Shown piece by piece: positions 13,308 through 25,097 of a DNA stretch of 64,000 nt; the first letter of the stretch is position 1, and every line of letters starts with the position of its first letter. Source of the DNA: Neostapfia colusana (lineage: Eukaryota > Streptophyta > Magnoliopsida > Poales > Poaceae); NCBI GenBank assembly GCA_030760725.1, contig JASWHV010000011.1, forward strand, positions 17,137,501 through 17,201,500, written 5' to 3'. The notes beneath the pieces were generated by a model. It made no database searches. It saw only the letters and a list, made by a program, of their open reading frames with translations, and was not told where the DNA came from. Both the position numbers and the translations under genes were made by a program.

Positions 13308-16300
13308 TTACCGGATATGCGACGTGAAAAATTTGGGGTAGTTAGTGCGAAGGAATTCTTTGCTCTCCCATGTCGCTTCGTCCATGGGGTGATTACTCCA
13401 TAGAACCTTGTAGAACCACAACGTACGGTTGCCTGTGGTTCGGGCCTTTTCATCAATAATTTGCACCGGTTCCTCTCGATAGGTGAGATCCGGTTGCAGT
13501 TCTTCAATATCCTCCAGCTGAACGGTAGTTGATAGCTTGAGACACTTCCTCAGCTGGGAAATGTGAAAGACGTTGTGCACACCGGAAAGTGCTTCTGGTA
13601 ATGTCAGCCGGTATGCCACTGACCCACATCTTTCGGTAATCTGGAATGGACCGATGAATCGGGGTGCCAACTTTCCCCTCACCCCAAATCTGTTTACGCC
13701 CTTCATTGGAGACACCCGTAGGTATACGTGATCTCCAACTTCGAATTGTAATGGGCGCCTTCTCCGGTCCGCATACTGTTTTTGACGGGATTGGGCGGCT
13801 TTTAGGTTCGCTTGAATTAGTCGAACCTTTTCTTCCGCGTTGTTGACAAGGTCAATCCCGAAGGTAACCCTTTCGCCAGACTCACACCAGTTCAATGGTG
13901 TGCGGCATTTCCTACCGTATAGCGCCTCGTAAGGTGCCATCTTGATGCTAGCTTGGTACCCATTATTGTACGAGAACTCAGCTAACGGCAAGTGATCATC
14001 CCAATTCTTGCCGTGGTTGATAGCACAAGCTCGTAGCATGTCTTCTAAGATTTGATTTACCCGCTCCGTTCGCCCATCCGTCTGCGGGTGGTATGCTGAA
14101 CTACGGATCAGCTTTGTCCCCAAGGCAACGTGCAGCTGCTCCCAGAAACGGGACACAAATAAAGTGCCCCGATCCGATATGATGGTACGGGGTACGCCGT
14201 ACAAGCATAGGATCCGTGAGATGTACAGTTCAGCGTACTTCTTGGCGTTGTAGTTGGTGTTGACCGGGATGAAATGGGCAACTTTGGTGAGCCGATCGAC
14301 GATCACCCACACAGAATCATGTTTCTGCAAGGTGGTGGGTAAACCGACGATGAAGTCCATGCTCACATCCTCCCACTTCCAGGCAGGAATGCCCAGTGGT
14401 TGTAGCAGTCCCGGTTTTCGCATATGATCTGCCTTCACCCTTCGACATGTATCACACTCGGACACGTATTTTGCAACCTCGCGCTTCATCCGTGTCCACC
14501 AAAACTTTCATCGGAGTTCTTGATACATCTTGTTGCTGCCGGGGTGAATAGAGAACTTTGATAAGTGAGCCTCATCAAAGATCTTCTTTCGTAGTTTCGG
14601 GTTTCGGGGTACAACGATCCGGTCCTTAACCATAGGACACCGTCTCCGTCCTTCCGGAAACATTTCAACTCCCCACTGTCTACACGTCTCCGCAAATGTG
14701 ACATGCCCTTGTCATTCTTCTGGGCTGCCGCTATCTCTTCATGGATGGTGGGGATCAAAGCTAGGTTGTAGAGAGCTCCGTGTGGAATCACATGTAGTGG
14801 TGGTTCGCTCTCTTCCAACGGTGTGATGGTCAGATTATTGACGTGTGACTTGCGGCTCAGCGCATCTGCCACTACGTTTGCCTTGCCCAGATGATAATGG
14901 ATCTCTATCTCATAATCCTTTATCAGTTCTAATCATCTTCGTTGCATCATGTTCAGTTCCTTCTGAGTGAATATGTACTTGAGGCTTTTGTGGTCGGTAT
15001 ATAAATGTACAAGGTTACCGAGTAGGTAGTGCCTCCACAATTTTAGTGCAAGTACCACGGCAGCGAGCTCCAAATCATGAGTTGGATAATTTTGCTCATG
15101 GTTTCTAAGCTGCCGTGACCCATACGCGACCACCCTTCGGTCTTGCATCAGCACACATCCGAGCCCAATGCCGGATGCATCGCAGTACACATCGAACGGT
15201 TTTGTTGTGTCTGGCTGCACCAAAACCGGTGCTGATGTCAGGTGCTTGAATAAAGCCTTGAATGCTGCTTCGCATGCTGGACTCCAAACATATTTGGTAG
15301 CCTTCTTTAGCAGCTCTGTCATTGTCTTGGCAATTTTCGAGAAGTTCGGAATGAACCTCCGATAATATCCCGCGAGTCCGAGGAAACTCCGCACCTCGTA
15401 AACAGTTCTCGGGGATTTCCAATTCAGCGCTTGAGTGATCTTGCTCGGGTCCACAGCGATACCCTCCGCTGAGATGATATGCCCGAGGAAAGGCACTTGC
15501 GATATCCAAAACTCGCATTTGCTGAATTTTGCGTATAACTTGTGATCCCGCAGCCGTTGTAAGACTATACGCAGATGTTTCTTGTGATCTTCCTCCGACT
15601 TGGAATATACCAGGATGTCGTCGATGAAGACCACGACAAACTTGTCCAGCTCCGGCATGAATACCGAGTTCATTAAGTACATGAAGTGAGCCGGAGCATT
15701 GGTGAGGCTGAAGGACATGACCAGGTACTCATAAAGTCCGTACCTCGTTGAGAAAGCCGTCTTCGGAATGTCCTCAGCCCTTATCTTAATCTGATGGTAC
15801 CCGGATCTTAAATCCATCTTGGAAAAGATCTTTGCTTCGACCAACTGATCAAATAACATGTCGATCCGTGGCAACGGGTACTTGTTCTTGATGGTTACGG
15901 CATTTAATGGGCGATAGTCCACGCAAAGCCGCAACGTCTCATCCTTCTTCTTGACAAATAATGCCGAACAGCCCCATGGCGAGGAGCTCGGCCTAATAAA
16001 ACCCTTCTCCAGAAGGTCCGTGAGCTGAGTTTTCAGTTCAGCCAACTCCTTGGGCGCCATCTTGTACGGCCTTCGGGATATTGGCGTGGTTCCCGGTGCA
16101 AGTTCAATCTTGAACTCTACCTCTCTATAAGGCGGCATCCCCGGCAAATCGTCCGGGAATACATCAGGGAACTCTCGGACCACCGGAATATCTTCCAATC
16201 TGATGGTGGTGGCTTGATAGACACTTGGAAGTTTTATTTCCTGACTGTCCAGAAATAATGAGTGAGACTCGTGCACTTCTGAGTTCAAGTGCACAACTCG

Positions 16301-17873
16301 GAGGACAGTGTCTAAAACAGCGCCGTGGCGGGTTAACCACGACATCCCTAAGATGACATCAACCTTTTGTCCCTCTAAAATTATGAGAGACGTAGGGTAA
16401 ACTCTACACTCTAAGCACAATGGCGCTTTTGGGACCATCATGCTTGCTGAAATTTTCCCACCTGGTGAATAGATCACATAAGGACTATCGGTGGGTAGTA
16501 TTTGCAAGCTATAGTTATCAATGAAAGCTTGGCTAATGAAGCTATGCGTGGCGCCTGAATCAAATAGTACTATAGCGGGATGCTGGTGGAGTTGGAACAT
16601 ACCCGCAAGGATTGGCTCGCCCTCCGGCACGTCCTCAATGGCAAGCTGGTGGACAGTGCTGGGCCTAGGGTTGGCCCACCGTGCATTAGTAGGGTTCCGG
16701 GGTTGATTCCTCCCCGGAAACTGTGGTGCCACTCCGCCGCCTTGCCTCTCCGGGCAACAGCTCGCGAAAGTGTCCTGGACGACCACACTTGTAACATGTG
16801 GCCGCTGCTGGTGGAGTGCTCGGTGGACGAAAGCCCGGCATGCGTTGCGGAGGTGCAAACGCACGCGGCATCGCCCGATGCTGCTGTTGTTGTTGCGGTG
16901 GTACTGGCAGTGCCGGCCTGAATGCCGGTGAAGAGTACGGCCGACTGCGAAACGGCATCGACCGCGGTGGTGGTTGCCAGCGTGGACCTGATGGTGGGTG
17001 ATTCACCATCCGAAACTTCTGAGAAGGTCCGCCTCCTTCTCCGCTGCTCTGCGGCACGCTTCGCTTCCTCTCCGCCGCCGCTAACTCCTTGCCGGAGTCC
17101 TCCTGAACAATCGCAGCATCAATGATGTCGTTGAGGCTGCCGCGATTGAACATCGCCAACTTGTCCTTCAGGAGCGGGTTAAGCCCCTGGTAAAAGTGGT
17201 CTCGCCGCTTCTCGTCTGTATCTGCGTGATACGACGCGTAGAGCGCGAGATCGTTGAACGCTCTGGAGTATTCCAGCGCGTTCCGGCTCCCTTGCTGCAG
17301 GTGTAAGAACTCCTGCATCTTCCTCTTCATTAAACCTGGCGGTATATGATAGGCCCTGAAGGCCGTCCGGAACTCCGTCCAGGTCATCACTCGGTCGGTG
17401 GGCTGTGAAGCACAGAAGTTGGCCCACCACGCGCTCGCGGATCGTTGGAGCTGCTGGACCGCGAACTGAGTCTTGCGCTGCTCGCTGAGCTGGAGCAGCC
17501 CGAACTTCATCTCTATGGCGCGGAGCCAGTTGTCCACGTCAAGTGGTTCATCCGCCCTTGAGAATACCAGGGGATGAGTTGCCAGGAAGTCGGAGTAGGA
17601 GCTCTGTTGACGCTCCTCATGGTCTTGACGTCTCTCTGGGCGAGACGTATTAGCGATAAGAGTCTGCAGCAACTCTGTGTGCTGCTGATGCGAGCCCGCC
17701 ATTGCCGCGACGATGTCGGCCAATGTAACCGTTGGCAGTGGCGGTGGCGGTGTTTGTTGTTGCTGTTGCTGCTGTTGCTGTTGTTGTCCCGAGGAGTCCT
17801 CGAGAGGTGGTTGGGAGGTCTCTCCCCCTTGACTTGTACCCCCAACGTCAGGGTTGGCACGAGTACGCGTCAT
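13308..17873 (-). pseudogene. Element A gag-pol polyprotein (broken)
   Basis: Starts at the ATG with 5' end at 17873 (MTRTRAN). Gag carries an 11-Gln run then a retrotransposon gag domain ending in a CCHC zinc knuckle (CYKCGRPGH). One extra base near 16765 shifts the frame inside the knuckle. Pol follows: aspartic protease (LFDSGATHSFIS), reverse transcriptase (FIDDILVYS), RNase H (VYCDASG, YTDHKSLKY), an integrase with HHCC zinc finger and the DDE aspartates and glutamate visible (SMDFIVG, ISDRG, PQTDGRTE), and a chromodomain-like tail. Further breaks are TGA at 14933-14935 after QRR, a one-base loss near 14625-14630, and TGA at 14508-14510. The last frame, 14489 to 13308, is open for 393 residues. 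The RT has SFSLTNAPA where FGLTNAPA is usual. It would normally be one fused ORF; this copy cannot make full Pol without bypassing four lesions. Confidence 0.9.
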
Positions 17874-18145
17874 TCTAAAATTCAAAACAGCAGCGTTTAG
17901 CACATGTCTTACTTAAAATTCCATAAGCAACAGTAGGTATTGAAGTGACACATGATTAATTTGCACAACATTCACATATATTGATAAAGCATAAACTTTA
18001 TACAAGATACATTATTCTCGGATCTCTGAGAAGTCGTGCTCATGTCGTCACTACCTATACATACGCTACTGTCTACACGACATGTCACCGATTACAAAAG
18101 TTGGGTTACGCTACCCTAGCTGCCCTACTTGGCAACCGTAACCCC
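17874..18145 (-). other. Spacer between ORF0 and gag in element A
   Basis: AT-rich, no coding signal. Its end (minus strand) reads GAATTTTAG one base before the gag ATG, resembling a 3' splice site. Confidence 0.6.
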
Positions 18146-19090
18146 CTACTCGGAGTAGAACTCGACCTCCTGTGGGTCGTCCTCCTCCGGTACCTCTGCT
18201 GGTGGCTCTGGATCTACCACCTCTTCTCCCATCCCGGGTTCTCCCATTACTGGAAGACACAAGACCACCGGTACGCCTAACACTGGAGGTACGAGGTCCT
18301 GCAAAGCATGCACCTCGTCCATAGCTTGGTTATAATCTTCTTCCCAGCCTTGCCCTTCCTCAATAGCATCGTCCCGCTTTTGAGTAAGTTCCTCGTTCTG
18401 CTGGGTCAGATTTTGTACCAGTTCTTGTAACGCCGCGATGTCGACACGGCTTTTTCTCTTCGCCTTCTTCAGACGATGCAACTGATTATGCTGTTCATTC
18501 AGTCACTTAATCATTGGAAGGAGCACATTGCGGAGTGCGCTGTGAGCACTCTCGAAATGATCTCCCCGGCTTGTACTCTCCTTGAGCTTTGTGGCGAGAT
18601 GCTCCGTATGAACAGCTTGGCTGTCCATCACGGCGTTTCCCGCCCTCATCTGGAGGCTGAGATTTGCCTCCGCGGGGTTGTACCTTGGGCAACTCGGATC
18701 CGTTGCCTCCAGGTACCTCTCTTTCCACACGTGCTGAGCCCGTCCCTCCACCGGAACGAGCGCGTATGGAGTGCCCTCCATAGCCTGCACGTGTAGTTGG
18801 CAGAAACGTGACATAGTGTCACGGCCTGCCACTTGCCATATCCCTTCCGGTTGTCTTCCTCTCACCGTGACGGTGAACGGCACCCAACCGGGGGGTGTAG
18901 GTCCTGCAGGGACTTCGACATGGATCATCCACGTCTTGTTCCCCTCTTCGCCTTCTTCCTTGGTGAAGTACTGCGGCATCTGATTGTACCCGAAATATTG
19001 GAGCATTAGCCACAATGCTTCCGGGTAGCCGTTACGGTGAGAACAGTGGGACATCACCCACCTGTTCTCCAGTTGCTTATATGCTGTCAT
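18146..19090 (-). pseudogene. Element A extra ORF upstream of gag (ORF0), one in-frame stop
   Basis: 315 codons from the ATG at 19090 (MTAYKQL) to the stop at 18146, in one frame, interrupted only by TGA at 18503-18505. I do not recognise a named domain. Residues 1-120 form a compact-looking region (motifs WMIHVEV and PGWVPFTV). The part after the stop is a strong coiled-coil candidate (LQELVQNLTQQNEELTQ). The C terminus is proline-rich and acidic (EVPEEDDPQEVE). The same plan, coiled coil then acidic tail, occurs in element B's ORF0 at the same place. The ATG directly follows TTTTTACAG, a splice-acceptor-like sequence. Function unknown; an accessory retrotransposon protein is the reasonable inference. 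The long frame and the conserved position argue it was coding. Confidence 0.7.
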
Positions 19091-20562
19091 CTGTAAAAAT
19101 ATATTTGAGAAATGTCAAATATTTATTTAAACAGTAAACCACTGAGTTATAACATAAAACATGTCATTGAACCCAAAAATGTGGAAACATCGTTCAAATT
19201 TTAAACAATTTGACTGCTGATCTGCTGTTCCCATGACAGCCCTGACCAGTTTCCATTTCAACCTGATTTAGGCCACGTTAAAGGCAAAACCAGTTCTGGA
19301 GCTCAACATCAAAGTTAAGGCTAACTTCAATAGCTGTCCATAAAGTATTTGCTTGGCCTAAGATATATCCTGGTTCAAAAGTTATGAGATGTCAAAGTTA
19401 ACAGAATTCCTGGAGAAAATTGGACAGCACCTCCCTGCTTTAGGTACTGATTTGATCCAAGAATCCCAGTTAATTCTGTTCCTAATCTGACAAAACTTTC
19501 TGTTACAAAGTTGTAACCGATCTTATAAGCTTTCCAGAACTACCTCATTTTCTATTTTTGGATTTTTAAGCAGTAAGTTATGCTTAATTTACAGAGTCTA
19601 CAGAGAGTCTTTACTCTGTCCTGTTTTCTGGACAGTTTCAACTCTACTGCATTTTTCGAGTGGTTAAGGGATGAAACACCTCTGGGACTCAACAGAAAAG
19701 TTGTAAAGCTCTTCCATAGATTTCCAGAAATGTATCATATGACCCCAACCTCGAAAGAACTCAACCTCTAACCTCTGATTAACTTCAGCCTTGATTCAGC
19801 TGAAAACAGAGTGCTCTGTCCTTAACAACCTATATGTGGAAAACTTGTTAACTTTGAATATCCTGTTCAAGGGAAGGAGTTACATCAGGTTTTACTACTT
19901 TGGATCAAAACTTTCAAGTTTTAAATGAATTTGTTCATTTAGTTGGGTGTGACGTCGATGCGTCACCAGATTATGTCGGTACTACGTCCTCACAAAGAAA
20001 AACCTATACCGGAGTTAGCCGGCTTCGTTATTTCAGTGGCACTAAACGTCACTAGCACACGGATGCTACATGTCTACCGTTTCGTGGTCAGGCTACCTGC
20101 AGAAAATCAAACAATCATCAGACTTGGCTGCACACCGAGCCCGGAATCCATACAGTTCGTACACCCGGCCGTCATCACTCGCCCGGATGTTCTCAAGCCA
20201 AACACGCCTTGAGGTACGTGTTCACGTTTCAGACCACGTGACGGGGTCTCCCAAGTTGCACCACGCACGCCAGGGACAGACGTTGCTCGAATACCCCAAA
20301 CGACATGAAGAGTCATAGAGGATATCAAAGCGGTTCGGGTTACCTGCCACCCGTGGGGCTCCACCCTTCAGCTTGTGCGCACTGGTGGACAGCGCTTACG
20401 TGCACCCCCCAAGACATGAACGTCCCGAGATGCACGATTTCCCGACGTAACAAATAGGTTAATATGCCACTTTCTATATGTTAATAACATCCTTATACGG
20501 GCTACTAACTCGTTCCTCACTGGATTTTTGAAAAAGAAGACCTTTGTACTGTGTTAAACCTC
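19091..20562 (-). other. Untranslated leader of element A
   Basis: About 1.5 kb between the PBS and ORF0 with no credible ORF. Part of it (about 20020-20440) aligns with element C's leader on the opposite strand. Confidence 0.75.
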
Positions 20563-20580
20563 AAGCGAGCTCTGATACCA
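20563..20580 (-). other. Primer-binding site of element A
   Basis: Minus-strand TGGTATCAGAGCTCGC begins four bases after the LTR end, matching initiator tRNA-Met use. Confidence 0.88.
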
Positions 20581-20584
20581 GCGC

Positions 20585-23500
20585 TGACACGACCCCAAGG
20601 TCCTGTCAAGCCAGGATCACGCTGAGGGGTGCTGCGTTGCACAGCACCGTATAACACACGTCAAAGGTACAAAGCGGAAGCGGAAATTTTATTACAAAAA
20701 CAAGTTTATGGACATGTTTACATCAAAATAAGTTCAGTCTACACTCGCGGGCGTAGACTAAGCATCAAGTGCACGTTCAGCCCTTGAACGTGTCCTTGCT
20801 AGCACACACGCACACTAACTCTGCGGCGTGCACGACTCCCACTCGACGGGGTTCCCCTCCTGGGGTTCCGTCTCCTCCTCGAGAGTCCCTTCCTCATAGA
20901 ACCCTGCAAAAGCTTCAAACACAAGCAGTGATCACGAAGGCTCAGCAAGTCTTACCCGTCTCACCTAAACATGGAACTTCTACATGAGGGGTGATGGGTA
21001 CATGAGATAAAATCATTTGCAAAGGACTCGCCTAATTAGTAGAACCTTACTTTCAGTTTTAGCAGCAGGTTGTGGAGAACCTTACGCTAAGGCACATGAG
21101 AGAGCCGCAATCAAACAAGAAACGCATTTCTCTCATGTACTTTGCCCAAAGTTGAAATGAACTTTAATTAGCTCTAAACTACAGCAAGTCGTTAGCAATC
21201 AAGTCCATCTTCCAATCAGCACCGTTTTAACATGTAACTAGCCTGTTCTTTCTACGTCACGGTACAATGAACAAGTGCTACTCACTGAATGCGAGGGACG
21301 GCGATTATAATCGATTTACACCTGCAGGGTTACCCGAACAACCCGTCACGTACGCCCGTACTCGATGTTGCCTACAACAACCATCACGGACGCCGTACGC
21401 GACTACCTTTCACCCGTTAGCCAAATGTTGAACCGGTCCAATCGTCCCGAGCAAGAGGTCTCTGCATGCGCATCTCAGTGCCGCCAGCCGATTTACACCT
21501 CGAGCTCTCAACCTACCCTCTGAACGACCAGCTATGCCTCAACACCCAGCTACCCGAGTTACATCGGTTTCCCGGTTCCCATATAGCCGGTAGGTCTTCG
21601 GTACTGTTCTAGCTTGTTCAACAGGCCCGCACACGGCTCGGTCCTCAATCGACACAAGCGGAGCTATAGCAAACAGGCCCCAAAGTCCTGCTGCCCTTAC
21701 CCTCCGCTTGGTCTCATTTTCTTGCCATGTGTTTCATGTGCTATCTCTAGCCGAGTCGAGTGCCCCTAGCCTATGCTTGCGAGTAGTTCCAACTACTCGA
21801 CTTGTACCGAATCCTACACTATCTTAGCATTGCAGTAGCTAACGGGGTTTGCAATCCTAAACCCATCCCATGGTGTTCTTGCTATGCAATTGGGTTTCCA
21901 AACAAGACTCTATACAAAGAATAAAGTAAACAAGGATGTGCTCAAAACAATAAAAATTTGTAAAAGGTTAATGCAAACCGGAGCTTGCCTTGCTGCTCTT
22001 GGTCGTAGGCTAGCTGCTCCTCCGGAGTAACGAAGTCTAGGACTTCGGGTTCCTCCTCGACCTTAGCGACTACATGATATAAGGCATACATGTATTAATT
22101 TGAATGCATTTATATTAAATTTGAATTTGTGAAGCTTATAGCTTTTGCTAGACAGACCTAATGACTGTGAAACTTTTATTGTGGCTTGGTTACAACCTAA
22201 ACAGAGACTTGGTCAAGTTTTATTGCAGCAAATCTCATTTGAGCCCTCCACAATTAATTATGTCCTTGACCTTAATTGGAACTCTTAGGGTGTTCTAGGA
22301 ATTTTCATGATACAAACTATGACTTTCTGAAAACTAGATTTTCAGAGGGTTCTAATGGAGTTGGTCTCACTTAATTTGGAAGTTCCTAACTAAAGATATG
22401 AGCTAAACAATTTCAGAGAAAATTCTGAAAATGCTTCTGAACATTTTCTATTTTCTCTAGAACAGTTTCACTAATCACACCATTAGGCGGATTAAATGAG
22501 CTCCAATGGGTCTGAAATTTTTATGGTAGTTGAGGGATATTTTGGTGAACATTCCAGCAAAATTTCAGGATTTTCCTCCCCAGGATTCTCCAATTAAAGT
22601 TCCTAACAGTTTAAACTCTGAGGAATTAATTCTGGAGAAACAAGGGTTTTCATGAAGTGAAACTTGATTTGCTGGAAAGTGCTCAGAAAGCTGAATCTAG
22701 CAAAATTTGGTTCACTCGATTTGGAGCTCTCTAGCCAAAGTTATGAGGATTTGAAGTTTGGAGGAATCCTGGAAATCGGGGAAAAAGTTTAAATTTCGCG
22801 GGGGCCCGCGGGTACACGTGTCGAGCGCGGAGGTGTCCGGCACACCGGAGATACCACACGTGTCGAGCGCGGAGGTGTCCGACACACCGGAGCTCACAGG
22901 GTATTTGCGCGCCAGCACAGCGGATCCCCGGCCACACCCGATCCCGATTTAAATTCTTCAGCCGCTGACACGTGGGTCAGCCGGCTTCGTCTTCCTCCCG
23001 CCGTTCTCTCGCGCCCGCGCCGCCAACCTCGCCGGAGCAGACTCGGGGCTCGCCGGCTCGCCGCTGCCGGACCTCCCATGGTCTGAAACTCGCCGGCAGG
23101 GGGTTGTCGACATCGAGGAACGCGTCGGTGGTGTCAGGTCGGGCTGGGGGTGACCTGAAATAGCTCGGCGACGTGCCGCGGCCTCGGTTGAGGTTCGGCA
23201 CCGTCGACCGTGGTTTCTAAACCCGCCAACACCTCGAACAAACGGCCTTATTGCATCAGCGTAGCTCTAGGAAGCTCGACAAGGTGTCAAAAGGGTTCAG
23301 GGATGGCGGCAAGTTGGTCGGCACCGTGTGACCGATCGTGCCCGCCATGACCACCCTAGATCGAGCTCGAAATCCGTCACTCCTAGACAGTTTCATGCTA
23401 TGGATGCAGAAAAGAACTTGATCGCCGGTTAGTCCAGCGTCTATGTGCAAGATTTGATGACCTTCGAAAGATCATAGAGCGAGAATTTAAAGAAACCGTA

Positions 23501-24703
23501 CCGGAAGCTCAGTTTAAGGTTGCCGGAGCAAAAACTGAGAATTCGCCGGTGAGAATTCACGGCGTGGCTTGAGCTTCAGGTGGAAGCAACGTGGAGTTTG
23601 TGCGCTCCTGTTGCCGCCCTTGCTCGACCGTGGAAGTGGTTGCAGTGTGCTGTCCGCGTGAGACCGATCGCCGTCCTTCAGCTAAACTGTGGCGGTCGTC
23701 GTTGATCACGGGAACAGGGGCCGAAACCCGGTGGTTCAGGCGTTGGGAGGGTGGTGCGCGACCTCAGGTGGCTGTCTAGCAGCTCAGGAACGAAGGAGGA
23801 GATGGTTCTGCTGGTTTTCCCGATTGAGCAGAGAGATGCGGCGAGAAACAATGCCGCTGCTCGGGTTTGCCCGCGAGAAGATAAAGCCGGCCGACTCCTG
23901 CTTAGTGGAGGCGGTGCCGGTCTCGTGGGGGCGCGAGCAAGCCACCCTGGGCGCCAGCGCGCGGAGAGGGAAGCAGCTGGTGGCGCCGGTAGCTGCTCGG
24001 TGGCACAGCCGACAGCTGCTCGGTGGAATTTCCCACCGAGACTCTGACTTTGGGTGCAAGTTTCTCCTTCTTCCCTCTATGACATGTGGGTCCCACCCAG
24101 GGTTTTAACCTCTGAAATTTACTCCCAATCACTGTTGTAAACAGTGAGCCCCATAATACCCCTGGTGATTCAAATTATTCACCCCTGAGCCATTTGAATT
24201 GATTAGAATTCAAATTGGGTTTGGTTTGAGTGAATTTCAGCACAAGTTCAGTTTCGAATTCAAATAAAGTTTGAATTTTCCCCACTTAGCTCATGTCAAG
24301 ATCAACTCCAAATGGAGTGAAAATTGGTGTGTGAGCAAACAAAAATGTGCTGAGTAAGAATATGCCTCCCACTTTTAAATTCATGGGATAAAAACAGTTT
24401 GAATTTGAATATGGTTTCAAACTGCCCTCTTTCTAACTATACCCAAAATGACCTCAAAAAGGTTTGGAATTTGGGTGAAACTTGGCCTGGACATCCTTAG
24501 CAAAGTGTAGGAGTTTTAATATGTCCAGCCCCCTTATATCTCATGTGGGAAATACCACTTTGGCAATGTGTGAGTTTGTTCTCTAATGAGCATGTTGATA
24601 ATTGTTACTTGCTCTTCACTTGTGTTCATCATCCTGCCTCAAATGAGGTGTGTGGTGTGGTGATGAACACTGCAAATGTGTGTCAAAAACTGAGGCCCTT
24701 ACA
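20585..24703 (-). repeat. Element A 5' LTR
   Basis: 4119 bp, pairs with 9154-13238. It contains the same two CACGTG-bearing 42-bp repeats (from 22814 and 22856), the conserved inverted repeat near 21777-21799, and a segment at about 23416-23452 absent from the other LTR. Confidence 0.93.
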
Positions 24704-24708
24704 TTTTT

Positions 24709-25097
24709 ATGTACAACTGTGATAAAACACAGCCACATCTAGAGGAGATGCTGGCAAATTTTATAAAGAAATTCTGTCAACTTTGAGAAATCATAACTTT
24801 TGATCCAGAGATGATATAGAGGCATATTAATACTCATTAAAAATATACTGAAGTTATCTTTAACTTTGGTATTCAAATTGAGTTATGAAAATGCGGTTAA
24901 CTGGACCGGAATCTGGGTTAAGTACATAAAGGTCTGTTCTGTACAGAATAGGGGACTGATTATGCCTACTTTAGGAAGATATGTAAACATGAATTTTTGT
25001 TATGCTTTCATAAAGTTTTAGCATATTCATGTTCTACATACTTTCACGTACTGCTTAGATCAAGTTTTGACTCTCCACAAAATTATCCTTTTGCATT
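24709..25097 (+). other. Untranslated leader of element C, second part
   Basis: Continues the C leader after the element A insertion and runs to the gag ATG. No coding signal and no ORF0, unlike element A. Confidence 0.7.

Larger units (their letters stand above)
9154..24703 (-). mobile_element. Element A: 15.5-kb Ty3/gypsy LTR retrotransposon, nested in element C
   Basis: Two long LTRs (9154-13238 and 20585-24703) with TG...CA ends bound an internal region holding PBS, leader, ORF0, gag-pol and PPT, all on the minus strand. The 5-bp target duplication ttttt is present at 9149-9153 and 24704-24708. The flanks join element C's leader, so A inserted into C. Order protease-RT-RNase H-integrase defines Ty3/gypsy. 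The pol C terminus has a chromodomain-like run (residues VLWSNHP then EATWES), suggesting a chromovirus, probably near the Tekay/Del clade. The LTRs are very similar, so insertion is recent relative to C. Gag-pol is disrupted, so A is non-autonomous. Confidence 0.93.

Noticed and set aside
17753..17790. CAA/CAG run as a host microsatellite
   Set aside because: It is in frame inside element A's gag and encodes a glutamine run.
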